This document shows positions 55,125 through 63,717 of a DNA stretch of 64,000 nt, one piece after another. Source of the DNA: Clostridium sp. CAG:465 (GTDB taxonomy: Bacteria; Bacillota; Clostridia; TANB77; CAG-465); assembly GCA_000433755.1 (NCBI GenBank), contig FR891275.1:29555-93554 (forward strand). Direction: 5' to 3'. Numbering within the stretch: the stretch's first letter is position 1; each line of letters starts with the position of its first letter. A program made the position numbers and the translations under genes. Under the pieces are notes generated by a model. That model made no database searches. It saw nothing but the letters and a program-made list of their open reading frames with translations, and had not been told where the DNA came from.

Positions 55125-56348
55125 TTAGTTAAAAAATTGCATTGGATTTACAGCACTTCCATAAGAACTACTCTTCCTTACTTCAAAATGCAAGTGAGGT
55201 CCTGTTGAATTTCCTGTGCTAGCTGTGTATGCAATTAATTGACCTTTACTTACAGATTGCCCTGCTGATACAACTTTTTTATATTGCAAATGTCCATATA
55301 AAGTATAATAATCTCCATGGTCTATCATAACATAATTTCCATAACCATCTCTGTATGAGCCATCATAATTACCTGTTAAATAATACTTAGAAACTACAAC
55401 TTCCCCCGCTGCTGCTGCATATACAGGAGTACCAACTGGAACACCTATATCAATTCCATCATGTCTTGTACCATCAGAGTATTTTGGAAATGTAGCAGTA
55501 ATTCTATTCTTACCATATCCTTTTAATGGCCAATCAAATTTTCCATTAGAAGCTACAATTGATGATGATCCATCAGATCTTGATTTTGATTCAGATTTCT
55601 TTTTTTCTCTGGCAGCTATTTCAGCTGCAATTTGATTATTTAAATCTTCAGCTTCTTTATTTAAAACAGTATTTACAGCTTGTAATTTTTCTTTAGATTT
55701 ATTTAATTCATTAACTTTAGCTTGTTTTTGTGATTTTGCATCATTAAGCGTTTTAGTTGCCTTTTCAACATCATATTTTAGTTGATCAAGTTGAACCTTT
55801 TGAACTTCAATGTCACTTTTTACATTATCAATATATTCCTTTTCCCCATCTATATTATTTACCATTGATTTATCATACTCAACTACACTTTGATATACAT
55901 TTAATTTAGAGAAGAAATCTGTTATACCTTTAGATTCAAAAAGTATATCTATTACATTTGGCATGCCATTTTCATATATTGATCTAAGTCTTACAGCATA
56001 CAAATCTTCTGCACTACTGTATCTTTGAGATGAATTTTGTAAATCATTTTCATATTCTCCAATCTTTTTATTTACGGCATCAACCTTATCCTCAAGATTT
56101 GATAAGTTATTCGTATATTCAGATATTTTTTTATTTAGTTCATCTACCTGCTTTAAGTACTCCGTTGCTTCACTTTCTGTACTAGATATTTTTTTATTAT
56201 TGGTTGTTATTTGATTTTGAATATTTTGTTTCTTTTGTTGCGCATCAGATAAAGAGTCAGCACTTATACAATTAATACTTGTCCACATTAATATTGTGGC
56301 AGATGAAGCTGCCATAATTTTTTTTAAATTTTTACCGTACATTTTCAT
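55125..56348 (-). CDS. Secreted coiled-coil M23 peptidase, copy 2
   Basis: A 407-residue protein: signal peptide (basic start, LKKIMAASSATILMWTS core, ends near ISA), long coiled coil (about 30-240), then an M23 (LytM) domain at the end with HDGIDIGV, the YTLYGHLQ strand and the HLHFEV motif, so the zinc ligands are all present. It is a cell wall endopeptidase candidate. The coiled-coil plus LytM design matches EnvC-type partners of FtsX. Start ATG at 56348 behind GGGGGGAG; the longer frame runs through that site. 19 bases after the paralogous gene. Confidence 0.92.
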   Translation of the reverse strand: MKMYGKNLKKIMAASSATILMWTSINCISADSLSDAQQKKQNIQNQITTNNKKISSTESEATEYLKQVDELNKKISEYTNNLSNLEDKVDAVNKKIGEYENDLQNSSQRYSSAEDLYAVRLRSIYENGMPNVIDILFESKGITDFFSKLNVYQSVVEYDKSMVNNIDGEKEYIDNVKSDIEVQKVQLDQLKYDVEKATKTLNDAKSQKQAKVNELNKSKEKLQAVNTVLNKEAEDLNNQIAAEIAAREKKKSESKSRSDGSSSIVASNGKFDWPLKGYGKNRITATFPKYSDGTRHDGIDIGVPVGTPVYAAAAGEVVVSKYYLTGNYDGSYRDGYGNYVMIDHGDYYTLYGHLQYKKVVSAGQSVSKGQLIAYTASTGNSTGPHLHFEVRKSSSYGSAVNPMQFFN

Positions 56349-56367
56349 TACTCTCCCCCCTTTTCTA

Positions 56368-57609
56368 TTATCTATAATCAAAGCTAAGTGATGGATACTG
56401 TACTAATGGATCTGTTATCTTTCCATTTATTCTCATTTCAAAATGTAAATGCGGTCCTGTTGAGTTACCGGTACTTCCAACATAAGCAATCGTTTGTCCT
56501 TTAGTTACTTTATCTCCTTTTTGAACAGCTAAAGCACTTGCATGTCCATAAAGAGTTATATAATTATTTCCATCTTGCGTACATTTTCCATGATCTATCA
56601 TAACATAATTTCCATAGCCTCCAGCATTGTAACCTGCAACTATTACTGTTCCAGATTCTGCAGCAACTATTGGTTTACCAAATATATTTGCACCAGCAAT
56701 ATCACATCCTGTATGGGCACTTCCATTTGGATTAACTAAATAATAAACAAAACCAAAAGTTGTTGTTATTGTGTTATACCCAGGTGCTGGCCAAGCAAAA
56801 TTACCTCCTGTAAATTCTGTAGCTGCTCCTGTACCTCCTTGATTATTATTTGGATTTAAAGATGCTCTGTACGCTTTTTCTATTTCATCATCTATTTTCT
56901 TTAATGCATCTTCTCTTTGCTTTGCTAATTCTTCCGAATTTGATTTTAATTCACTTTGTGAATTTTGTAATCCATTTACAACTTTTTGTTTTTCTTCTAA
57001 TGTTTTATTTAACAATTCTATCTTTTTATTAACATCACTTTCAAGTTGCGATATGTCCATTTTTTGTCTTTCTACATTTCTTTTAACATAGTTTATATAG
57101 TTCTTTTTACCTTTTGCGTTTGTTACAATATCTTTATTATACTCTAAAACATTTTGGTATGTATTCATTTTTGTAATAAAATCAATTACATTCTTTGATG
57201 AAGCTAAAAACTCAAAAATGCTTGGGAAACCATTTTCATATACTGTTCTTAACATATCTTCATATGTTTTTTCAACCCTATCATATAATTTTGTAGAATC
57301 TGCTAAAGCTTCTTGATTTTCCTCTAAACTTTTATTCAAGTTGTCTTTTTTGTTTTGAAGATCAGCCAGATCAGATGTTGCTTCCATCATTTTTTCATCT
57401 AGATCTGCAATCTCATAGTTATACTCCGCTATATCCTTTTGTATTCCAGTTAATTTACTAGCATTTTCTTTTTCCTTTTCTTTAACCTCTTGTAATTCTT
57501 TATTATATTTTGATAAAGTACTTTCCGCATTTATATTACTTAATGTTGTTAAGAAACAGCTAAATAATGAAACAATTAAAACACTTCTTATGATCTTTCT
57601 TTTTTGCAT
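56368..57609 (-). CDS. Secreted coiled-coil M23 peptidase, copy 1
   Basis: A 413-residue paralogue of the next gene: signal peptide (IRSVLIVSLFSCFLTTLS), coiled coil (about 30-245) with the same YENGFPS motif as copy 2 (YENGMPN), a Gly/Asn linker, and an M23 domain with HTGCDIAG, ITLYGHAS and HLHFEM. Zinc ligands are intact. It lies 9 bases downstream of ftsX, so ftsE, ftsX and both peptidases are one transcription unit, consistent with FtsEX-gated peptidoglycan hydrolysis at division. Confidence 0.93.
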   Translation of the reverse strand: MQKRKIIRSVLIVSLFSCFLTTLSNINAESTLSKYNKELQEVKEKEKENASKLTGIQKDIAEYNYEIADLDEKMMEATSDLADLQNKKDNLNKSLEENQEALADSTKLYDRVEKTYEDMLRTVYENGFPSIFEFLASSKNVIDFITKMNTYQNVLEYNKDIVTNAKGKKNYINYVKRNVERQKMDISQLESDVNKKIELLNKTLEEKQKVVNGLQNSQSELKSNSEELAKQREDALKKIDDEIEKAYRASLNPNNNQGGTGAATEFTGGNFAWPAPGYNTITTTFGFVYYLVNPNGSAHTGCDIAGANIFGKPIVAAESGTVIVAGYNAGGYGNYVMIDHGKCTQDGNNYITLYGHASALAVQKGDKVTKGQTIAYVGSTGNSTGPHLHFEMRINGKITDPLVQYPSLSFDYR

Positions 57610-57618
57610 TACTCTCTC

Positions 57619-58509
57619 CTATGCTTTTAGATACTTCTTTATTGATATACTACTTCCAAGTATTCCAATAAATAGTCCTAAAACTATATATATTGCAAGT
57701 ATCATCCACCATAATGATGTGTATGGTATAAATCCAAAAACACCTAAAGATGATCCTACTTTTGGAATTCTTGCGTATATAACTACATAGGCAATTGATA
57801 TTAGCATAAATGAAATTAATGCTGATACAATTCCCATTATTGCTCCTTCTATGACAAATGGTTTCTTTATAAATTTATTTGTTGCTCCAATATATCTCAT
57901 AATAAATATTTCACGTTTATTTGAATATACTGCAAGTTTTATTGTATTTGAAATTATAAATATACTAACTACAAGTAAAACAACACCTATTCCAAGTAAA
58001 AATATATTTGCTATTTTTGATATTGAAATTACTGCATTTATAGTAGATGAATTATATTTAACTTTATAAATTCCATCAATTTTCTCTATTTGAGATTTAA
58101 TATTATCTGCTTTTTCTATATCTGCAAATTTAACAACATATGATGCTGGAAATATTTGGACTTTATCCAAACCTTCTAAAAAATATTCCTGATCTTTAAA
58201 TACATTTTTTGCATCTTCATAAGCTTCGTCCTTACTTATATAACGTATTTCGCCAACACCATCAATTTTTTTTATTGCATCTTTTATATATTCTATATCA
58301 GCATCTGTTGCTGTATCTTCAATAAAAGCTTGTATTCCTTGTTCAACTTTTACTGTTTCAACATTTTTGTTAACATTTGTAAACAGTATCATAAAAATCC
58401 CAAGAACTAACATTGTGGCACAAATTATAAGCATAGTTGAAAATGTTTTTGAACCATGTTTTTTTAAGTTTTCATACCCTTCTTTAATTAAATATGTATT
58501 TGTTGTCAT
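57619..58509 (-). CDS. ftsX: Cell division protein FtsX
   Basis: A 296-residue membrane protein with four spans (about 22-42, 175-198, 222-245, 265-288), a large first extracellular loop (about 45-170), and a C-terminal GSSISIKKYLKA. The loop is the normal docking site for the hydrolase partner. It follows ftsE by 2 bases and is followed by two coiled-coil M23 genes. Confidence 0.94.
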   Translation of the reverse strand: MTTNTYLIKEGYENLKKHGSKTFSTMLIICATMLVLGIFMILFTNVNKNVETVKVEQGIQAFIEDTATDADIEYIKDAIKKIDGVGEIRYISKDEAYEDAKNVFKDQEYFLEGLDKVQIFPASYVVKFADIEKADNIKSQIEKIDGIYKVKYNSSTINAVISISKIANIFLLGIGVVLLVVSIFIISNTIKLAVYSNKREIFIMRYIGATNKFIKKPFVIEGAIMGIVSALISFMLISIAYVVIYARIPKVGSSLGVFGFIPYTSLWWMILAIYIVLGLFIGILGSSISIKKYLKA

Positions 58510-58511
58510 CT

Positions 58512-59186
58512 TTAGTATCCTCCCTTCATGTCATCTTTTACGATTCTTCCATGGTCAAGGGCAATTACTCTTTTCCCCATTCTATCTACTATATCCTTTG
58601 CATGCGTTACTACAAGTACTGTTGTTCCTCTAGCATTTATCTCGTTTAACGTTTTAAAAATATCTCCTGCAGTAGCTGGGTCCAAATTTCCTGTTGGTTC
58701 ATCTGCAATTATAATTGGTGGCTTTGTTGCCATAGCACGTGCTAAAGCAACACGTTGTTGTTCACCACCAGATAATTGATTTGGATATGCATTTTCCTTA
58801 CCTGTTAATCCTACCATTTCAAGTACAGCTTTTTTTTGAGTTTTTATTTCTCTTTCAGATGATTCAATAACTCTTAAAGCAAATTCTATATTTTCAGCTA
58901 CAGTTCTATCATATAATAATCTAAAATCTTGGAATACAAATCCTATCTTTCTTCTAAGATATGGTACCTCTTTTGGTTTAAGTTCACTAACATTACTTCC
59001 GTCAATTATAACTTTTCCTGAAGATACATCTTCCTCTCTTATCATTAGCTTCAAAAATGTTGATTTCCCTGAACCAGATGGCCCAACCAAGAAAACAAAT
59101 TCTCCTTTATTTATCTTGATATTAATATTATCTAGAGCTTTTACTCCGTGATTATATTCTTTATTAACATTTATAAACTCTATCAT
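58512..59186 (-). CDS. ftsE: Cell division ATP-binding protein FtsE
   Basis: A 224-residue ABC ATPase: Walker [10 protein letters not shown] (about 36-44), ABC signature [14 protein letters not shown] (about 138-151), Walker [13 protein letters not shown], and H-loop VTHAKDI. It drives FtsX in the cytosol. It begins [29 protein letters not shown] precedes the ATG. It is the first gene of the ftsE-ftsX-M23-M23 unit; a TATAAT lies about 40 bases before it with no clear -35. Confidence 0.96.
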   Translation of the reverse strand: MIEFINVNKEYNHGVKALDNINIKINKGEFVFLVGPSGSGKSTFLKLMIREEDVSSGKVIIDGSNVSELKPKEVPYLRRKIGFVFQDFRLLYDRTVAENIEFALRVIESSEREIKTQKKAVLEMVGLTGKENAYPNQLSGGEQQRVALARAMATKPPIIIADEPTGNLDPATAGDIFKTLNEINARGTTVLVVTHAKDIVDRMGKRVIALDHGRIVKDDMKGGY

Positions 59187-59278
59187 ATGTTTTTTCCTTT
59201 CATATTCAACCCATATAATAATACTATTATACCCTTAAAATCATATCATAAAACATAATTTTTGTCTACATTTTTTTA

Positions 59279-59875
59279 CTATTTTTGCATTTCTTTTAAT
59301 ATTAACCTAATTATATCTTCAACCTTTTCATCAGATATATTTATTCTTTCTATTACACCAGTTATTTCACGTTTTGAATATCCTAAAACCTCCAAAGCAG
59401 TTATAGCTTCATTAATATTTTTAGCATTTTTTACCTTTATATTTTCTTTTTCTGTTATATTAGTTAAATCCTCTTTTTGAACTTTGTCTTTTAGTTCAAA
59501 AATTATTTTTTGTGCCATCTTTGGGCCAATTCCAGGAATAGATTTTAATACAATAATATTTTCTGTTGCAATTGCTACGCACATTTCCTTTGGTGTGATA
59601 TTAGATATTATGCCAAGAGCCATCTTTGGACCAACCCCACTAACATTTATTAATTTTTTAAAAAAGTTTAAATTATTACTTGATTTAAATCCAAAAAGTT
59701 TCATATCATCTTCTCTTACATGTAAATATGTATATATTTTTATTTTATTTTTTTCTTCCTTTAAACTTAATATCTCACTTTCAGGCATATATATTTCATA
59801 GCCTATGTCATTTACATCTAAAATTATTCTATCTTCAAATATTTCTTCTATATTTCCTTTAAAATGTGAATACAT
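59279..59875 (-). CDS. ruvA: Holliday junction branch migration protein RuvA
   Basis: A 198-residue RuvA: domain I OB fold (MYSHFKGNIEEIFEDRIILDVNDIGYEI), domain II with two helix-hairpin-helix motifs (SGVGPKMALGII and PGIGPKMAQKII), a linker, and the C-terminal domain III (EAITALEVLGYSKREI...RLILKEMQK) that contacts RuvB. ruvB and ruvC are not adjacent in this window. AAGAGGTG precedes the ATG. Confidence 0.96.
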   Translation of the reverse strand: MYSHFKGNIEEIFEDRIILDVNDIGYEIYMPESEILSLKEEKNKIKIYTYLHVREDDMKLFGFKSSNNLNFFKKLINVSGVGPKMALGIISNITPKEMCVAIATENIIVLKSIPGIGPKMAQKIIFELKDKVQKEDLTNITEKENIKVKNAKNINEAITALEVLGYSKREITGVIERINISDEKVEDIIRLILKEMQK

Positions 59876-59883
59876 AAAAACAC

Positions 59884-59925
59884 CTCTTTCGTATATATTT
59901 TATACAAAAGAGATATTTTTGTCAA
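59884..59925 (-). promoter_or_regulatory. Promoter of ruvA with overlapping dyad
   Basis: Minus strand -35 TTGACA (59920-59925), 17-base spacer, -10 TAAAAT (59897-59902). A 12-bp dyad with one mismatch (59884-59895 with 59901-59912) spans the -10, so it may be an operator. The -35 reaches into the stop of the upstream 86-residue gene. The usual clostridial/Bacillus LexA core is not visible. Confidence 0.7.
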
Positions 59926-60182
59926 TTATATTTTATTTCAACATTGCTTGCTAAATCATAAATATTAGAATAATCACCATTTTTTAATTTATTGATTACA
60001 TCATTATAATTATCATTTGTAAATTCTGTTAATTTTACAATTATTTCATTATTTTTTTTAGTTCTATCAATATAATAATATTTGTTATAAAACTTACAAT
60101 TATTTTGTTCTACAATTGTAACCATCGTAAAAATAAGACCAAAACACGCAAAAAGATAAATTAAAATATCTATAAACTCCAT
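59922..60182 (-). CDS. Hypothetical single-span membrane protein, 86 residues
   Basis: Begins MEFIDILIYLFACFGLIFTMVTIVE, one membrane segment, then about 60 residues rich in Asn, Lys and Tyr without known motifs. Start ATG at 60182 behind AGGTGAT. It lies between the phage-type endolysin gene and ruvA on the same strand. Unknown family; it could belong to the lysis cassette or to ruvA. Confidence 0.65.
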   Translation of the reverse strand: MEFIDILIYLFACFGLIFTMVTIVEQNNCKFYNKYYYIDRTKKNNEIIVKLTEFTNDNYNDVINKLKNGDYSNIYDLASNVEIKYN

Positions 60183-60245
60183 AATTATCACCTATTTTAT
60201 TATATTAATTTTATAAAAAAACGTTATAATGCATTTATATTATTT

Positions 60246-60974
60246 TTAGATAGGTTTAGCATATATTTCTTTACCATTTTGTGTTTTTATAGCTAACCAT
60301 CCTGTTTTACCATTATATACAGTTTTTCCCCAATACCAATTATTTCCATTATAAAATTCACTTACATCAACTTCAGTATTGTATGGAATAGCCGTAATTT
60401 TTGCTGAATTTGTTGAGTAACTATTTCTTAAATTAATTCCTAACTTTGTTATAATTTTATATCTATTAGTATTTGAATTGCCACTTCCTGTTCCAATTCT
60501 ATAATTAGCGCTATCAATTGTTGTATAAGTATTTGGAACACCCATATATGATGCTGAATTTAAAATTTTAATTAATTTACCATTGTTATTATATTCTCTT
60601 ATTTCAACATGAGTATGAGGACCAGTAGAAAATCCTGTACTTCCCATTGTACCAACAATAGTAGCATTATTTACTTTTTGTCCTGCAGTAACATTTATAC
60701 CATTTAAATGTGCAAGAAAAACCTTCTTAAAACCACTTTGTGTTTCATCAAACTTTATTGAAACATATTGTCCAAATCCTTGCTTTTTGTTATTTACATT
60801 TTCCCAACCGGCATAACTTACAACACCATGACAAATAGCATATACATTCTTGTTATTCATACCAACCATATCTATACCCTGATGATATCCACTTTTATAA
60901 TTATTATCTTTTACACCATAAGGATATGTTATTTTAATTTTACCTTCAAAAGGTAATTTTGTAATATAACTCAT
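60246..60974 (-). CDS. Phage-type endolysin: M23 peptidase plus SH3-like domain
   Basis: A 242-residue protein without a signal peptide. An M23 domain (about 15-140) has the motifs HQGIDMVG, LAHLNGI and GPHTHVEI, the last being HTH instead of HLH. A bacterial SH3 domain (YKIITKLGINLRNSYSTNSAK ... VYNGKTGWLAI, about 170-235) follows. This is the usual build of phage endolysins, which reach the wall through a holin; the upstream genes fit that. The start overlaps the stop of a 19-residue peptide as ATGA. Confidence 0.86.
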   Translation of the reverse strand: MSYITKLPFEGKIKITYPYGVKDNNYKSGYHQGIDMVGMNNKNVYAICHGVVSYAGWENVNNKKQGFGQYVSIKFDETQSGFKKVFLAHLNGINVTAGQKVNNATIVGTMGSTGFSTGPHTHVEIREYNNNGKLIKILNSASYMGVPNTYTTIDSANYRIGTGSGNSNTNRYKIITKLGINLRNSYSTNSAKITAIPYNTEVDVSEFYNGNNWYWGKTVYNGKTGWLAIKTQNGKEIYAKPI

Positions 60975-61030
60975 TTTTCAATATCCTCCATTTCTGCGAA
61001 ATCATCCATTTTTTCTATTTCACCATCCAT
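60971..61030 (-). CDS. Acidic 19-residue peptide coupled to the endolysin gene
   Basis: AGAAAGGA then ATG opens MDGEIEKMDDFAEMEDIEK and TGA, overlapping the endolysin ATG by ATGA. It holds the endolysin ribosome binding site (GGAGGAT) in its last codons. It may act only as a translational coupler; too short for homology. Confidence 0.45.
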   Translation of the reverse strand: MDGEIEKMDDFAEMEDIEK

Positions 61031-61046
61031 GATTTATCAATCCTTT

Positions 61047-61241
61047 CTAATTATTTTTGTTTCGTTCTTCATTTTCATTTTTTTGGTACTGTGTTCCAAA
61101 GTAAAAAGCAATTATTGTAGTATATATAGTTAAAAATTGTTCTTGTATTTGCCCTTTTAAAGCCATTAAACAAAATACAATTGTTAGAGATATTGTAACA
61201 ATTGATTTAACGTCAATTAATTTTTTTATTTTATCTAACAT
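61047..61241 (-). CDS. Putative phage holin
   Basis: A 64-residue protein: basic N-terminus (MLDKIKKLIDVKSI), two hydrophobic segments (VTISLTIVFCLMALKG and FLTIYTTIIAFYFG) and a charged Asn/Glu/Arg tail. This matches the small phage holins that share a segment with an endolysin. GAGGAGA precedes the ATG. Its start overlaps the end of the upstream 74-residue frame by 7 bases. Confidence 0.72.
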   Translation of the reverse strand: MLDKIKKLIDVKSIVTISLTIVFCLMALKGQIQEQFLTIYTTIIAFYFGTQYQKNENEERNKNN

Positions 61242-61459
61242 TTATCTTTTCTCTCCTCTAATTTAACAATTTTGATTTCTTGTTCTTGATTTTTATCTTT
61301 TACAGCTTGTAAATCTTGTTTTATTTGATTAATATCACTGCCCATAGTTTTTATACTGCTTGTAAGAGAAGTAATAGAGCTATTAAGTTTTATAATTGGA
61401 GTTATAACTGCTATAAAACTGGCTAAAAAACCTATTACAATTATAATTATATTATCTAT
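61235..61459 (-). CDS. Membrane-anchored coiled-coil protein of the lysis cassette, ATA start
   Basis: A frame of 74 codons beginning at ATA (61457-61459), seven bases after a GGAGGG (61466-61471): (M)DNIIIIVIGFLASFIAVITP, one membrane span, and then a coiled coil (SITSLTSSIKTMGSDINQIK...) with a KIVKLEERKDKC end. The arrangement resembles phage XhlA-type or holin-associated proteins. No ATG, GTG or TTG precedes it in frame; the only internal ATG (MGSDINQ) would lose the membrane part and has no ribosome binding site. Either ATA initiates or a former ATG was lost. Confidence 0.6.
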   Translation of the reverse strand: MDNIIIIVIGFLASFIAVITPIIKLNSSITSLTSSIKTMGSDINQIKQDLQAVKDKNQEQEIKIVKLEERKDKC

Positions 61460-61557
61460 TTTTATCCCTCCAAACTGCTTTATTTTTTACATAGCACATA
61501 AATACATACATAATTCCTTTATATATATTATGAATATAGATTATATAATGTGAAAAA

Positions 61558-61586
61558 ACGAGCCCAACAAGAAAAGTTGGACTCGT
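61558..61586 (-). terminator. Terminator upstream of the lysis cassette
   Basis: An 11-bp stem with one mismatch (61558-61568 with 61576-61586, seven-base loop) followed by T6 on the minus strand. It shields the cassette from transcription from the right. Confidence 0.75.
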
Positions 61587-61598
61587 ATAAAAAAAAGA

Positions 61599-61611
61599 GA
61601 GGTATTACCTC
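61599..61611 (-). terminator. Second short terminator-like hairpin
   Basis: GAGGTATTACCTC palindrome followed on the minus strand by T8 (from 61588-61596 on plus). It is in series with the previous one. Confidence 0.5.
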
Positions 61612-61808
61612 CCTTGATATGGCTCCTTTACGTAGGACGTATTCGAAAAAAATAACGCAAAAAAGTTACTTATTTCCGTTTCAAATGTAGTTATAGCAAT
61701 ATTTTACAAGAATGTATACACAAATCGGTGTTTTTGTTCTATAACTATATTTTTAATTTAACATAAAATTTGGGGGTTGGCAATACATATCAACAATTTT
61801 TTATCATT
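61612..61808. other. Non-coding stretch with an inverted repeat
   Basis: No frame of length. TAGTTATAG near 61690 and CTATAACTA near 61740 form a 9-bp inverted repeat about 40 bases apart. No tRNA, integrase or attachment repeat was found. Confidence 0.4.
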
Positions 61809-62219
61809 TTATTTTACTAAATTTAAATCTCCATTTATAACTATTGGAGAAAAACCTGATATTTCATCATATAGCATTCCTTCTGGAATATCATTATACA
61901 AGTAAATTTTCTTATTTTTCATAAAAGCTTCATATATTTCAATAAATGTAGCTCCTCCAATATAGTTTTTCTTTCCATTTTTATCAAAATTTAATGTTAA
62001 TACTGCGTCCATTGTTGCAATTCTTTCTTCACTCATTCTAAACATTCTTGCTTTAAATTCTGCATGTTCTTTTTGCCCTAAATCCCAGCTTTTCTTTTCA
62101 GCATCTGGCTCATAATAAGAGTTTGGTAATTCCACTATATGTCCCATTTCTTCTAATTTTTGTTTTATTGGTTCTATGTCCTTATAAAATGCTTTACTAC
62201 AAATAATTAATATTTTCAT
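61809..62219 (-). CDS. Nucleoside 2-deoxyribosyltransferase-like protein
   Basis: A 136-residue Rossmann-like protein: MKILIICSKAFYKDIEPIKQKLEEMGHIVELPNSYY at the start, AVLTLNFDKNG, then GGATFIEIYEAFMKNKKIYLYNDIPE, resembling the substrate pocket of the deoxyribosyltransferase/DUF4406-like group. Function not certain: these enzymes move deoxyribose between bases, but others are of unknown substrate. GGAGG precedes the ATG. It starts 2 bases after the SDR gene's end. Confidence 0.7.
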   Translation of the reverse strand: MKILIICSKAFYKDIEPIKQKLEEMGHIVELPNSYYEPDAEKKSWDLGQKEHAEFKARMFRMSEERIATMDAVLTLNFDKNGKKNYIGGATFIEIYEAFMKNKKIYLYNDIPEGMLYDEISGFSPIVINGDLNLVK

Positions 62220-62221
62220 TT

Positions 62222-62953
62222 TTAATAACCTCCATCAACTTTTATTATTTCATCATTTATAAAATCTGCATCATTACTAGCTAAAAATGTAACTACTTTC
62301 GCTATTTCACTTGGTTCTGCAAATCTTTTTTTATAAATTCTATTAGTTTCTTCTTCAACTAATTCTTTACGCAAATCTTTATTCATATCTGTATTTACCC
62401 AACCTGGTGCAACACAATTTACATTTATATATGGTGCAAATTGAATTGCTAAATTATGAGTTAAATTAATTAAGCCTGCTTTTGAAGCATCATAATCTAT
62501 ACTTGTTGGAAAAAATGCATCTATTCCATTAGTACTAGATATATTTATTATTTTACCACTTTTACTTTTTAACATTTCTTTTCAAACATATTTACTTACA
62601 ATAAATGGTGCAATTAAATTTACATTTAGAGTTTTTTTCCAATCTTCTACAGTTCTATCTTCAAATTCTTTATCAATAGCAATACCAGCATTATTTACCA
62701 GTACATCTATCTTTCCAAATTCATTTATAATATTTCTTATCATATCTTTAACTTCATTCTCGTTTGAAACATCTGCCTTAATACATAGTGCTTTTATTTC
62801 ATATTCTTTTTCTAGCTCCTGTTTCAAATTTTCCGCTTCTTCATTTTCTTTTATATAATTTATAACAATATTATACCCTTTTTTAGCGAAATCTTCTACT
62901 ATTGCTTTACCTATTCCTCTTGAGCTACCAGTAACTAATGCAACCTTGTTCAT
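62222..62953 (-). pseudogene. Short-chain dehydrogenase (FabG-like) with an in-frame TGA
   Basis: One frame from ATG 62953 (GAGGAAAAGA upstream) runs through TGSSRGIG (cofactor loop), NNAG, VNLIAPFIVSKYV, meets TGA at 62582-62584, and continues without a shift into [16 protein letters not shown], the catalytic [10 protein letters not shown] (Tyr-x3-Lys), and [10 protein letters not shown] to the stop at 62222. The repaired protein is about 244 residues, normal for FabG-type NADPH reductases. In relatives Gly or a polar residue is common at that place, so GGA to TGA is a simple explanation. It is either a recent nonsense mutation or a sequencing error. Confidence 0.85.
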
Positions 62954-62961
62954 TCTTTTCC

Positions 62962-63117
62962 TCAAATATAATTATTTATTTTATTTTTTATATTCTCTAT
63001 AATACTATCCAATTTGCTTTTTTTATACATTTTTTCTATACTATCTATTTCTAATATATCTCCACTTGTGAAATTATAAAGATATTCAAAATCAAAATAT
63101 AAGAACTCTATGGGGCT
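62962..63117 (-). pseudogene. C-terminal fragment of an unknown gene
   Basis: A 51-codon frame (SPIEFLYFDFEYLYNFTSGDI ... ending in a Lys/Asn-rich helix) opens after a stop at 63118-63120 without any start codon except a late Met. It ends at TGA directly before the ribosome binding site of the SDR gene. It looks like the tail of a lost gene, but it could be chance. Confidence 0.35.
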
Positions 63118-63139
63118 CTACATAAGCTAAATTGGTATG

Positions 63140-63307
<168 letters not shown>

Positions 63308-63317
63308 TCAAAAAAAG

Positions 63318-63337
63318 ACCGTTTCTTTTGAAACGGT
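63318..63337 (-). terminator. Terminator of the rRNA-tRNA operon
   Basis: Stem ACCGTTTC/GAAACGGT with a four-base loop, then T7 on the minus strand, about 85 bases downstream of tRNA-Asn. Confidence 0.87.
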
Positions 63338-63422
63338 TTCAGTTTTTGTGTTCATCAAAATTTTTGTAATCTTGAAATTAAGTTATACCAAGACTTTCAA
63401 AAAGTTCGACGAAAAATCTTTA

Positions 63423-63498
63423 TGGCTCCCACTGTAGGGCTCGAACCTACGACCCTGCGGTTAACAGCCGCATGCTCTACCGACTGAGCTAAGTGGGA
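63423..63498 (-). tRNA. tRNA-Asn (anticodon GTT)
   Basis: A 76-base cloverleaf with encoded CCA on the minus strand: acceptor TCCCACT/AGTGGGA, D arm AGCTCAGTCGGTAGAGC, anticodon loop CTGTTAA with GTT, T arm GTAGG-TTCGAGC-CCTAC. It is the last element of the rRNA operon. Confidence 0.97.
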
Positions 63499-63511
63499 TT
63501 ATATAAAAAAA

Positions 63512-63625
63512 TTGGCAACCCCATATTTTCCCCTAGATTCTCACCTAAAGTATCTTCTGCATCATAGGGCTTAACTTCTGTGTTCGGTATGGGAACAGGT
63601 GTACCCCCTATTTCATCGTTGCCAA
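63512..63625 (-). rRNA. 5S ribosomal RNA
   Basis: About 114 bases on the minus strand. The two ends TTGGCAAC and GTTGCCAA pair as helix I, and the inside has the conserved TTCCCATACCGAACACAGAAG. It lies between 23S and tRNA-Asn. Confidence 0.95.
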
Positions 63626-63717
63626 TATCTTTGTAGTGTACCTTAGCACACTCAAAAATACATAATGTAAAAGTCTTCTCAAACTCCCTCAGCTAGAAAA
63701 TCCTTCCTTCTTTTCTT

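Noticed and set aside
61609..61660. Riboswitch in the region upstream of the lysis cassette
   Set aside because: The sequence has terminator-like stems but no conserved aptamer core that I recognise.
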